Source of the DNA: Eimeria necatrix
Lineage: Eukaryota; Apicomplexa; Conoidasida; Eucoccidiorida; Eimeriidae
Length of the DNA stretch: 11,876 nucleotides
Assembly (NCBI RefSeq): GCF_000499385.1
Contig: NW_013651883.1
Location: 1-11,876, forward strand
Reading direction: 5' to 3'
Part shown: positions 1-7,540 of the stretch, piece by piece
How positions within the stretch are numbered: position 1 is the stretch's first letter
How the letters are laid out: each line of letters starts with the position of its first letter
Notes under the pieces: generated by a model
Databases searched by the model: none
What the model saw: only the letters and a program-made list of their open reading frames with translations
Told to the model about the DNA's origin: nothing
Program-made: the position numbers and the translations under genes

Positions 1-1
1 T

Positions 2-467
2 GGCGGTCCCCCTCCACCCCCGCCGCCGCCGCCGCCGCCGCCGGAGCCAAAAGCAGCAGCAGCAGCAGCAGCAGAGCAGCAGCCGCCGCCAGAGCCTAAG
101 AAGGATCCCGTGAGTCATTCCGAGACACCAGCTGCTGCTGCTCCTGCTGCTGCTGCTCCTGCTGCTCCTGCTGCTGCCCCTGCTGCTCCCGTTGCTGCTG
201 CTGCTCCCCCCCCAGAATCCCCGAAAAAGGTTGCTGTCTCTATCCCCCTCAAGCAGAAGGAGCCAGCAGCAGCAGCAGCAGCAGCAGAGCCAGCAGCAGC
301 AGCAAAGTCCGCAGCAGCAGCACCGGAGCCGGAGCCGAAGGCGGAAGCCAAAGCAGCAGCAGAGCCAGCAGCAGCAGCAGCAGCAGAGCCAGCAGCAGCA
401 GCAGCAGAAGAGCCGGCAGCAGCAGCAGAGGAGCCGCCGGCGTCTCCGGCGACGTCGGAGGCGAGCC

Positions 468-503
<36 letters not shown>

Positions 504-628
504 AGCAGCTGCAGCAATCCATAATAATTCAACCTGTGGGGCCGCAGAAAGAAGGCGAAGGCCCCGAGAGCGACGGCTGCGCCGTAGCAGCAAACGAAGA
601 GCTGGGGCTTGCTGCTGCTGCTGCTGCG

Positions 629-665
<37 letters not shown>

Positions 666-820
666 AAAGCCACAAAATTATCAAAAAATGGACTAAAGCA
701 GCAATTCGAATTTCCAGAGTTCAAAGACTTTACTACAAATTCGCCCACGCCTTTCAACTCGGAGTCGTCAAAACGAGGGTTTACTGCGTCGCCTTCCACG
801 ACGGAGAAGACCTCGACTAC
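2..820 (+). CDS. Gene 1, first visible exon (Pro/Ala-rich, then start of C2-like region)
   Basis: The frame is open from base 2 (GGC GGT CCC...), with a run of CCG proline codons, then alanine runs. Left of about 200 these are written as GCT; further right they are written as GCA. A serine run (AGC) follows near 465-500 and another GCT alanine run at about 609-665. From about 668 the sequence becomes non-repetitive (starting SHKIIKKWTK and containing KTRVYCVAFHDGEDLDY). It ends at the TAC codon 818-820, followed by donor GTAAAC at 821. Without splicing, the frame would run into AAACCCT repeats and stop at 838. A GTG at 110 that could be mistaken for a start is simply an internal valine codon. 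The same GTGAGT also looks like a donor, so an intron starting at 110 cannot be fully excluded. Confidence 0.62.
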
Positions 821-3163
821 GTAAACCCTAAACCCTAAACCCTAAACCCTAAACCCTAAACCCTAAACCCTAAACCCTAGACCCTAAACCCTAAGCCCTA
901 GGGCTCCCCGGAGCCTTCAAACGCTGGTTTTTATTAGGCTGTGCGCCTCAGCCGCGAGCCGGCAGCTGCACCTGCGAGCCCCAAACCCTAAACCCTAAAC
1001 CCCAAACCCTAAACCCTAAACCCTAAACCCTAAACGCTATTTTGGCGTTTCGCTGCTCGTTGGAGTTGCTTTTTTTTGCTGACAGTCGCAACTGAAGCAT
1101 TTCAGAGATTTAATTTAATTTAATTTAATTTAATTTAATTCAATTTAATTTAATTTAATTTAATTTAATTTATTTAATTAATTTAATTTATTTTAATTAA
1201 TTTAATTTGATTTAATTGTTTTTTTTTTTCAGATGTCTCTCCTTTCTTCGCACCGAACTGAAATTGCAAAACCCCAAAACGATTCGGAGTTTCCCAAAAG
1301 CCGAATTAACTGCAACTTCAGAAGAACAGTCCGAGTTTAATTTATTTCAATTTATTTCAATTTATTTTAATTCATTTTAATTTATTTTAATTCATTTAAT
1401 TCATTTTAATTCATTTAATTCATCTAATTTCATTTAATTTCGTTCAATTCGTTGCAATTTGATTTAATTCGCTTTTATTGTCTTTTTTGTCTTTTCAATT
1501 TTCTCCTTTTTCCTCTTTTTCGTCTTTTTGCGAAATTCCTTTTTCTGCATTTTTGGTTTTCTGTTTTTATTCTTTTTTGAATTTCTGTTTTTTATTTATT
1601 TCCTTTTGTTCTTTTTACTATTTGAACTCTTAAGTGTGTTCGTTTGTTTTGTTTTTATTTTCATTTTAATTTATTTATTTTTTATTTCTCGTTTTACTTT
1701 GCTGCTTTTATCTCATTATTAAAATTCATTCTTTTCTTCATATTTGCCTCTTATTATATTCATCATAATTTTTAATTATATATTCTTTAATTTATTATTT
1801 CTTTTTTTAATCTTTTAATTTATTATTTCTTTTCATTTATCAGCATTATTATACATTTATATATTTACTTTTATTATTTATTCTTTATTATTGCTATTAT
1901 GATTTATAATTGTTTATATATATATTTTTAATTTATTATTTCTTTTTCATTTATCACCATTATATTATATATTTATATATTGCCTTTTATTATTTACTCT
2001 TTATTACTGTTATTATGATATATAATTACTTCTATATATTCTTTTAATTTAATATTTCTTTTTCATTTATTATCACTGTTATACATTTATATATTGACTT
2101 TTATTATTTATTCCTTATTGTTGTTACTATGATTTATAATTATTTATTTTTATTTGCAAATTTATATTTAAACTTTTTATTTTACAATTTGTGGGTGAAA
2201 TGGAGAAGAGGAAACTCTTTGAAATTATCATTTTGAGGACTTTTTTTTCGATTTTTTGATTTCTTTTTTGAATTTTGATTTAATTTTTGAAATTATTTTA
2301 AAATTTTGGATTAATTTTGCATTAATTTGATGAAAATTGCGAAGTTTCGCGGAAAAATGCAGAAATGTGAATGTTTCCTGAGCGAGCTGGCGATGATGTT
2401 TTGCAAAATACTTGAAATTGCGGTTTTGAAGGCTCTTTTTCTCGCTTTTTGGATTTCTTTTTGGAAATTAAATTCAATTTTGAAAATACTTTCGAATTTT
2501 TAATTCATTTTTGCATTTATTCCGCGAAAAACGCAGGTCGTGCTGCCCTTCGACGCCTCTTCGCCGGTGCTGCGGATTGCGGTGGTTTTGGTGATGGGCA
2601 AAAAAAACGAAAAAACCCAACAAGGCGAATTCATGCGCAGAGTTGCGGGAATTACAAAACCCATTAATGTTGAACAAACCCGAGAAAGAGTACTCAAACC
2701 CTAAACCCTAAACCCTAAACCCTAAACCCTAAACCCTAAACCCTAAACCCTGAAGCCCAGGCGCGCAGGAACGGCAGGCGCCAACGGGGAGAGATTTGCT
2801 TTCAAACGCGAGAAATGCGGACTTGTAGCGGCGCACACAGGATTTAGGGTTTAGGGTTTAGGGTTTAGGGTTTAGGGTTTAGGGTTTAGGGTTTAGGGTT
2901 TAGGGTTTAGGGTTTAGGGTTTAGGGTTTAGGGTTTAGGGTTTTAGGGTTTAGGGTTTAGGGTTTAGGGTTTAGGGTTTAGGGGGGTTTAGGGTTTAGGG
3001 TTTAGGGTTTAGGGTTTAGGGTTTAGGGTTTAGGGTTTAGGGTTTAGGGTTTGGGCTTGCTGTTCTTTTTGGCCCAAACGCCCGCAGACACTTGGGCTAT
3101 CAGCGAACAGGGCTGAAATGGCGTATTCGTTTCGAACATTGGCTGCTTTTATGTATTTATTGT

Positions 3164-3218
<55 letters not shown>

Positions 3219-3614
3219 TTTTTGTTTTATTTTCTTTTTTTCTTTTCAGTTGTCGGAAATAAACGCCTGGCCGCTTTACGTGCCGCAGGAGGTGATGGGC
3301 GTGGCGGCGGTTGCGGACCCGACGCTGGTTGGTGAGAAGTGGAAATGGATTTCAAAATAAACAAAAAAAGAACAAAAAACAAACAAAAAACAAACAAAAA
3401 ACAAATAAATGACAAATAAATAACAAATAAATGATAAATAAACCATTAATAAATCATAATTGAGCTTTTAATTCAATAAAATAAACTTTTTTTCGCAAAA
3501 ATTGAACAAAATTCGAAAAAATTCCAACACAAACTCGGCTGTACCTTCTTGAATCTTGAGTGCCATTTCTTTCTTTTCAAAACCAATTCATCTTTTTATA
3601 ATTCTGATTTCTAT

Positions 3615-3657
<43 letters not shown>

Positions 3658-4950
3658 TTTGTTTGTTTATTTATTTATTTGTTTGTTTATTTATTTATTT
3701 ATTTATTTATTTGTTTGTTTGTTTATTTATTCATTATTTGCGAATTAGTACACAGCATATTCTTTGCTTATTTCGCCTTTATTTCTCTTGCGCGTTAATT
3801 TGTCTTTTATCTTTTCTTTTTATTTTTTCAATTTTTACATTAAAAATAATTAAAAATAATTCAAAATTCGAAATTAATCATTTATTAATCTTTAGTTGCC
3901 ATTGACTGCCATTAAACTGCCATTAAACTGCCATTAATTGCCATTAAATTATTTTTATTTTTTCAATTTAAAATTTACTTTCAGGCGCTGTCTTCCTCAC
4001 CCTAAAAGGATTCTCCGGCGGCGAAGGCCCAGACTTAACTCCAGAGAAAGTCTTGAGGTGAATTAATCAATTTGATTAATTAAATTAATTAATTTAGTTA
4101 ATTTAACTAATTAATTTAATTGATTTAATTAATTTAATTAATTAATTTAATTAATTTAATTAACTTTATTAATTTAATTAATTTAATTAATTTGATTAAT
4201 TAATTAATTTAATTAATTTAATTAATTAATTTAATTAATTAAATTGATTTGATTGATTTAATTAATTTATTCGATTCAATTTAATATAATTAATTTAATT
4301 TAATTAAATTTAGTTTAGTTGGTTTAATGTAATTTAATTATATTTCCGCTTTATCTTTTCGGCTTTATTTCTTTTTTGAAATTGGCCGTGGCCTCTCCAT
4401 TTGTGGACTTCAAATATTTTTTGTTTTTGAAATAAAACAAACAAAACAAACAAAACAAAACAATACAAGAAGTAAACAAAATAAATAAAACAAATAAAAC
4501 AAATAAAACAAATGAAACAAATAAAACAAATAAAATTAATTAATTAATTAATTAATTAATTAATTAATCAATTAATTAATTAATTAATCAATTAAAGTGA
4601 ATAAAATAGACAAAATAATAAAACAAATGAGGCAAAACTACTTTCTATTCTGTCACCTAAAGAGTTCTTCTGAGCCTTTTTCTTTTTAAATACTATTCAA
4701 TTAAAACGAACTTTCGCAAACTTATTTGCATTTAAGTAAATAAATAAAATATGTTTTGCATTTAAATAAATAAATAAATAAAAAAATAAATAGTTAATTA
4801 ATTAATTAATTAATTAATTAATTAATTAATTAAATTAACAATAAACAAATGACATTTTGCATTTAAATGGTATGAAAAAGTAAAAAGAAAGAAAGTGTGG
4901 GGCCAGTCTGTTGGTTTTGCTGCAGCGCGTCGTACGACTTTTCTGGCGGC

Positions 4951-4993
<43 letters not shown>

Positions 4994-5083
4994 AGTCGAA
5001 GAAGGCCGCAGCAGCAGCAGCAGCAAAAGAGCAAAAGACCCCTTGGTACGAGTTTCTGAACCCGTTCAAAGCGCGGAAAAAAG

Positions 5084-5131
<48 letters not shown>

Positions 5132-5276
5132 AGGCTCCGGGTGTACGTACACTCGACTCCTTCGCGCTGCTGCCGCAGCCAGAAAAACACAAGTCCATTT
5201 ATTTAAAACTTTTGGCTCCCCAAAAAGCCCAATCAACTTCAAGTCCAAACATAGAGTTGCATGCAATTAAATCTTC

Positions 5277-5319
<43 letters not shown>

Positions 5320-6107
5320 AAGGCGCCGGTGGACACAGCAGCGCTGCTGCCCCCCAGCAGCAGAACCAAGGCCAAGGTAGTTGTTTTTCTTTTCTCTTTT
5401 TCTCCTTTTTTAATTCTTTTTGTTTTATTTTTATTTATTTTCTTTTCTCTTTTTCTCCTTTTTTGATTCTTTTTGTTTTATTTTTATTTATTTTCCATTC
5501 AAGTTTGTTTTTGCTTCTTTTGCGTTTCTTTTGCTGCTCCTAATGAGCCCTTTCAGCAGCAGCAGCAGCAGCAGCAGCAGCTCTCTCTGCTGCTTCTGCT
5601 GCTGCTGCTGCTGCTGTTTTAATTAATTAAAATTAAAAAGAAATTTCAAAATTAATTTTAATGAATTTATTTTTAATTGGATTTGGACCAAAATAGACTT
5701 CGTGGAATTCAAGTTTCCTTTAAATCCTTTTTTCTTTTTTCTTTTTATTTATTATTCGTTTTTTATTTTATCTAATTCATCTATTACTTTATTATTTTAT
5801 TTATTTATTTATTTTATTTATTTTATTCATTTATTTATTTTATTTATTTATTTTATTTATTTATTTTATTTATTTATTTTATTTATTTGTCTGTTTGGCT
5901 GCAGCCGAAGGCAGCGGCGGGCCCCCCGCCTGATCCAGCAGCAGCAGCAGCAGCAAAACAAAGCAAAGCAGCAGCAGCAGCAGCAGCAAAAGACCCAGCA
6001 GCAGCAGCAGCAAAGGACCCAGCAGCAGCAGCAGCAGCAGCTGGGAAGAGCAGCATTTTGGCCTCGCAGTTTGCTGCTGCCTCCAGCGCCCCACCTAAGA
6101 AGCAAGG

Positions 6108-6149
<42 letters not shown>

Positions 6150-6793
6150 GGGCAAAGAAGCAAAAAGTATAAATATAAATAAAAGTTTAAGTTTAAAAAA
6201 AGAAGCAAATGCAGAAAGTGCTGCAGCAAAAGAGACTCTAAAGCGGACCGTCACGGCCAAGTCCAGTGCAGCAGCAGCAGCAGCAGAAGAAGCAGCAGCA
6301 GCAGCAAAAGAAGCAGCAGCAGCAGCCACCAAAGCAAGCAAAGCAGCAGTGCCGGCAGATGCAGCAGCAGCAAAACAGAGCAAAGCAGCAGCACCGGGAG
6401 CAGCACTTAACCAGAGCAAAGCAGCAGCAGCAGCAGCAAACCAAAGCAAAGCAGCAGCAGCACTTAACCAGAGCAAAGCAGCAGCAGCACTGAACCAGAG
6501 CAAAGCAGCAGCAGCACTGAACCAGAGCAAAGCAGCAGCAGCAGCAGCAAAGCCAAGCAACACAGCAGCAGCTGCAGCACCAAGTCAGAGTAAAGCAGCA
6601 GCAGCAGCAGCAGCAGCAAAACCGAGCAAAGCAGCAGCACCTCCTGCAATAGCGATAAACCAGAATAAAGCAGCAGCAGCAGCAGCAAAGCCGGGAGCAG
6701 CAGCAGCACCAGCAGCAGCAGCAAGCCCGAGCAAAGCAGCAGCAGCAGCAGCAGCAGGCACTCCAAAGACGAAATCAACAATGCCAGACAGCA

Positions 6794-6825
<32 letters not shown>

Positions 6826-6930
6826 AATAATAAAGCAGCAGCAGAAGCAGCAAAGACGCGGGTTTTATCGAAGGGGATTTTGGCGCAGCAAGCGGCGAGA
6901 AAAGCAGCAGCAGCAGCAGCAAAAAGCTAA
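2..6930 (+). CDS. Gene 1, 5'-partial: putative C2-like domain protein with long alanine-rich tail (7-exon model)
   Basis: Proposed join: 2-820, 1233-1334, 2537-2689, 3250-3331, 3985-4057, 4926-5376, 5905-6930. That is 2706 nt, or 901 codons plus a TAA. The frame is open from the left edge, so the start codon lies outside the window. Every junction uses GT..AG, and intron phases 0,0,0,1,2,0 keep one frame; this agreement over six joins is the main evidence for a single gene. Residues 1-222 are Pro/Ala/Glu/Ser-rich. Residues about 223-400 are complex sequence with alternating hydrophobic strands (KTRVYCVAF, NCNFRRTVR, SPVLRIAVV, AWPLYVP, VGAVFLTLKGF) resembling the order of strands in a C2 beta-sandwich. 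Residues 411-901 are mostly alanine runs separated by lysine-containing linkers. The C2 call is inference from pattern: the usual calcium-binding aspartates are not obvious, and the domain would be longer than the usual 100-130 residues. I do not recognise the full protein. Confidence 0.6.
821..900 (+). repeat. Interstitial telomere-like array, AAACCCT (C-rich on + strand)
   Basis: About ten tandem AAACCCT heptamers start directly at the splice donor. Degenerate copies (TAGACCC, TAAGCCC) lie at the right end. Because 7 is not a multiple of 3 and each unit contains TAA across the join, all three + frames are closed within a few units. Confidence 0.95.
981..1034 (+). repeat. Second AAACCCT telomere-like array
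   Basis: About seven heptamers, one degenerate (AAACCCC), in the same orientation as the array 80 bases to the left. It lies in intron 1 of gene 1 and grades into unique sequence at 1035. Confidence 0.93.
1108..1215 (+). repeat. TTTAA pentamer tract
   Basis: Tandem TTTAA/AATTT pentamers with a few substitutions and TTAATTAATTT drift near the right end. It sits just upstream of the poly-T and CAG acceptor at 1231-1232, so it is intronic. Confidence 0.85.
1233..1334 (+). CDS. Gene 1, second visible exon
   Basis: Follows a strong acceptor (ten T then CAG). In phase 0 it reads MSLLSSHRTEIAKPQND, then SEFPKSRINCNFRRTVR. The ATG at 1233 is internal in this model. The donor could be GTTTAA at 1335 (used here) or GTCCGA at 1329. 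Both keep phase 0 and differ by two residues (Val-Arg). NCNFRRTVR running into VVLPFD of the next exon looks like one or two beta strands of a C2-like fold. Without splicing the frame stops at a TAA at 1338-1340. Confidence 0.5.
1335..2536 (+). other. Intron 2 of gene 1: long T-rich stretch, no gene seen
   Basis: About 1.2 kb of T-rich, low-GC sequence with TTTATTTCAA/TTCATTTAA repeats (1338-1450), poly-pyrimidine (1490-1700) and ATTTATATAT-type sequence. Three diverged copies of a unit of about 120-150 bases lie in about 1800-2150 and share TTATTATTTCTTTTTCATTTA. Slightly more complex patches at 2195-2240 and 2340-2420 could hide a small exon, but none with good signals and matching phase was found. 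The acceptor is GCAG at 2533-2536. Confidence 0.5.
2537..2689 (+). CDS. Gene 1, third visible exon (C2-like core)
   Basis: Acceptor CGCAG at 2532-2536, donor GTACTC at 2690, 51 codons, phase 0 at both ends. It reads VVLPFDASSPVLRIAVVLVM, then a polar loop (GKKNEKTQQ), then GEFMRRVAGITKPINVEQTRER. The pattern strand (PVLRIAVVLV), loop, then GEF is what is expected in C2 domains, where the equivalent loop often carries calcium-binding aspartates. Here only Lys/Asn/Glu are seen, so calcium binding is doubtful. It stands out from the surrounding AT-rich DNA by GC content. Confidence 0.6.
2695..2751 (+). repeat. AAACCCT telomere-like array in intron 3
   Basis: About eight AAACCCT heptamers beginning five bases after the proposed donor at 2690. 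The C-rich strand is the + strand, as in intron 1. Confidence 0.94.
2841..3052 (-). repeat. Long AGGGTTT telomere-like array, inverted relative to 2695-2751
   Basis: About 30 tandem TTTAGGG units, the longest heptamer array in the window. There is one extra T near 2941 and a GGGGGG interruption near 2983. Orientation is opposite to the array 90 bases to the left, so the two are reverse complements within one predicted transcript. Confidence 0.96.
3162..3222 (+). repeat. TTTA tetranucleotide tract
   Basis: About 15 TTTA units just upstream of the TTTTCTTTTTTTCTTTTCAG acceptor of exon 4. The Tyr/Leu/Phe/Ile-type open frame across it is a repeat artefact. Confidence 0.92.
3250..3331 (+). CDS. 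Gene 1, fourth visible exon
   Basis: The pyrimidine-rich acceptor ends at 3249 and the donor GTGAGA is at 3332 (good consensus). It has 82 nt and reads LSEINAWPLYVPQEVM, GVAAVADPTLV plus one base. That base (G) joins GC of the next exon to make glycine. The AWPLYVP motif followed by VGAVFLTLKGF across the splice resembles the last two strands of C2 domains (W-P-L ... G-x-h-x-L-x-h). Confidence 0.65.
3332..3984 (+). other. Intron 4 of gene 1
   Basis: A-rich start (AAACAAAAAAC and AAATAAATGA units), then a long TTTA/TTTG tetramer tract, then four near-copies of a TGCCATTAA unit at about 3896-3945. It ends with acceptor TACTTTCAG at 3976-3984. No coding signal seen. Confidence 0.58.
3612..3730 (+). 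repeat. TTTA/TTTG tetramer tract
   Basis: About 30 tetramers. A pure TTTA block is followed by alternating TTTG and TTTA blocks. Overlapping open frames of Tyr-Leu-Phe-Ile type across it are artefacts of an unbroken tetramer. Confidence 0.93.
3985..4057 (+). CDS. Gene 1, fifth visible exon
   Basis: Acceptor CTTTCAG ends at 3984; donor GTGAAT starts at 4058. The 73 nt continue the split glycine codon: GAVFLTLKGFSGGEGPD, LTPEKVL. They leave AG, which completes a serine codon with the first C of exon 6. The clean join of phases 1 and 2 over two short exons is strong support for this part of the model. Confidence 0.65.
4061..4300 (+). repeat. TTAATTAA / TTTAATTAA tract
   Basis: Imperfect tandem mix of TTAA and TTTAA units with scattered G and C substitutions (TTGATT, TTAGTT). 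It begins within a few bases of the donor at 4058. Confidence 0.88.
4535..4596 (+). repeat. TTAA tetramer tract
   Basis: About 15 TTAA units with two ATCAAT interruptions, preceded by AAATAAAAC units. Self-complementary sequence. Confidence 0.9.
4794..4835 (+). repeat. TTAA tetramer tract
   Basis: About ten perfect TTAA units, preceded by AAATAAATAAAT. Intronic, about 90 bases upstream of exon 6. Confidence 0.9.
4926..5376 (+). CDS. Gene 1, sixth visible exon (alanine and glutamine runs)
   Basis: Acceptor TGCTGCAG ends at 4925; donor GTAGTT starts at 5377. After one base that completes the split serine it has exactly 150 codons. It reads ASYDFSGGP, an alanine run encoded by GCT, ESKK, a GCA alanine run, KEQKTPWYEFLNPFKARKKE, a second GCA alanine run, KAPGVRTLDSFALLPQPEK and further ordinary sequence, then about 13 glutamines (CAG) and KAPVDTAALLPPSSRTKAK. 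Alanine is kept whether the DNA repeat is CTG-like or CAG-like. The non-repeat linkers are basic. It contains the palindrome GTGTACGTACAC at 5141-5152 within codons for Gly-Val-Arg-Thr-Leu. Confidence 0.72.
5141..5152. promoter_or_regulatory. GTGTACGTACAC palindrome, copy 1 (inside gene 1 exon 6)
   Basis: A perfect 12-base palindrome preceded by GG. It lies in coding sequence (GVRTL). TGCATGCA occurs about 105 bases downstream at 5258. Function is unknown. Confidence 0.3.
5554..5616. repeat. CAG / CTG inverted pair in an intron
   Basis: (CAG)9 at 5554-5580 is followed by CTCTCTCTGCTGCTT and then (CTG)6-7 up to 5616. The two halves are complementary and could form a stem of about 18-20 pairs in the transcript. 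Confidence 0.85.
5789..5890 (+). repeat. TTTATTTATTTTA tract
   Basis: Tandem TTTA and TTTTA units, with a 13-base higher-order period in places, directly upstream of the exon 7 acceptor. Confidence 0.9.
5905..6930 (+). CDS. Gene 1, last exon: lysine-punctuated poly-alanine tail with stop
   Basis: Acceptor GGCTGCAG ends at 5904; the phase-0 start reads PKAAAGPPPDP. 341 codons end at TAA 6928-6930. Alanine runs (GCA mostly, GCT near 6105-6147) are separated by short linkers: KQSK, KDP, KSSILASQF, KEAKSININKSLSLKKE, KETLKRTVTAKSS, NQSK, KPSK, SPSK and KTRVLSKGILAQQAARK. The linkers are almost always Lys-containing, giving a basic low-complexity tail reminiscent of histone H1 or AKP-type tails in composition only. 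Four LNQSKA units occur, three at a perfect 27-base spacing. A function for the tail cannot be read from sequence. Confidence 0.75.
6406..6550 (+). repeat. In-frame Leu-Asn-Gln-Ser-Lys-Ala repeat
   Basis: Units begin at 6406, 6463, 6490 and 6517. The last three are spaced exactly 27 bases, so nine residues (LNQSKAAAA). The first two write leucine as CTT and the last two as CTG, which suggests stepwise duplication. The unit is frame-preserving. Confidence 0.88.
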
Positions 6931-6940
6931 AGGATTTGTC

Positions 6941-7025
6941 CATTCATTTATTATTTATTTATTATTTATTTATTATTTATTTATATTTATTTATATTTAT
7001 TATTTAAACTTTTATTTATTTATTT
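6941..7025 (+). repeat. TTTATTA / TTTA tract after gene 1 stop
   Basis: ATTTATTATTT units with 11-base spacing, then TTTATTTATAT units. It starts about ten bases after the stop codon. Confidence 0.85.
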
Positions 7026-7268
7026 CTTTCTTGTTTAAATGCCATTTAACATTATTCAGGCTTGCTGCTGCCATTCAACTTTTTGTCTTGGTGAAACGCG
7101 AACTCGAACTTTAAAAACTTGAAAATAAAAAAGAAAAGAATTAAAAAGTAAAAACTATTTTAAAATTAATTAAATAAAACAAAAAAGATTTATTTGAACT
7201 TTCTGGAAAACTCAAAAAGCCGAAAATTCCAAAACGCAAATCGGAATGGCGATCCGGAAGCTGCTGGG

Positions 7269-7280
7269 GTGTACGTACAC
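7269..7280. promoter_or_regulatory. GTGTACGTACAC palindrome, copy 2 (spacer)
   Basis: A perfect copy extended by one base on each side (GGTGTACGTACACC) in a GC-richer island of the spacer. A relaxed relative, GTGTATCGACAC, is at 8059-8070, also preceded by GGG. Confidence 0.35.
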
Positions 7281-7540
7281 CTGGTTGTGCACGGAAAAGA
7301 CGAAAAGTTGAATTTCGAATTTGAAATTAAATTTTGATGAAAATAAAAAGAAATTAAAAAGAAAATGAAGTGGAGGAAGTTTGGAATTAATTTGGGACTT
7401 TATTGGAGTCAAAAAGTGGAGAAAAGTGCCAAAAAAGAAAAAAAAAAAAAGAGCTGCTGCGCGCGCGAAGTTGAATTTCTTGAAACGGTGGAAAGCGGAA
7501 GTTAAATAGATGAAACGGAAAAGAATTGAAATTAAAAAAG

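Larger units (their letters stand above)
821..1232 (+). other. Intron 1 of gene 1, carrying telomere-like arrays and a TTTAA tract
   Basis: The donor GTAAAC leads straight into AAACCCT heptamers. The acceptor at 1231-1232 follows a run of T (TTTTTTTTTTCAG). Two telomere-like arrays, an island of ordinary sequence (about 901-980) and a TTTAA pentamer tract fill it. Both flanking exons are in phase 0. Confidence 0.6.
2690..3249 (+). other. Intron 3 of gene 1, with telomere-like arrays in opposite orientations
   Basis: Bounded by donor GTACTC and acceptor CTTTTCAG (3242-3249). It holds an AAACCCT array, about 90 bases of GC-richer unique sequence, a long AGGGTTT array, then a TTTA tract. Confidence 0.58.
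4058..4925 (+). other. Intron 5 of gene 1
   Basis: Filled by TTAATTAA/TTTAATTAA repeats (about 4061-4340), AAACAAAAC and AAATAAAAC units (4430-4530), pure TTAA (4535-4595) and another TTAA block (4794-4835). It ends in TTTTGCTGCAG at 4915-4925. The patch 4625-4690 is less repetitive but shows no exon signals. Confidence 0.6.
5377..5904 (+). other. Intron 6 of gene 1, with an intronic CAG/CTG inverted pair
   Basis: Donor GTAGTT; acceptor TTTGGCTGCAG at 5894-5904. A T-rich segment with a near-perfect 60-base tandem duplication (TCTTTTTGTTTTATTTTTATTTATTTTC, about 5388-5494) is followed by (CAG)9, CTCTCT, then CTG units, and then a TTTA/TTTTA tract. This is the only gene 1 intron with a CAG-type repeat. 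Confidence 0.6.

Noticed and set aside
115..593. Long minus-strand open frames over the first exon (Ala/Gly or Leu rich)
   Set aside because: They are complements of the CAG/CTG and GCC runs, which lack stops in all six frames. The + frame continues into ordinary protein and splices onward; the minus frames do not.
2841..3052. Chromosome end (true telomere)
   Set aside because: The array has exon-like unique sequence on both sides and another array in the opposite orientation nearby, so it is interstitial.
3612..3730. CRISPR-like array
   Set aside because: Repeats are 4-base units without spacers, in a eukaryotic gene context.
5883..6943. Minus-strand open frames opposite the last exon of gene 1 (226 and 159 codons)
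   Set aside because: They are antisense reads of the GCA repeats. The + frame joins in phase with the upstream exon and has meaningful Lys-Ser linkers.
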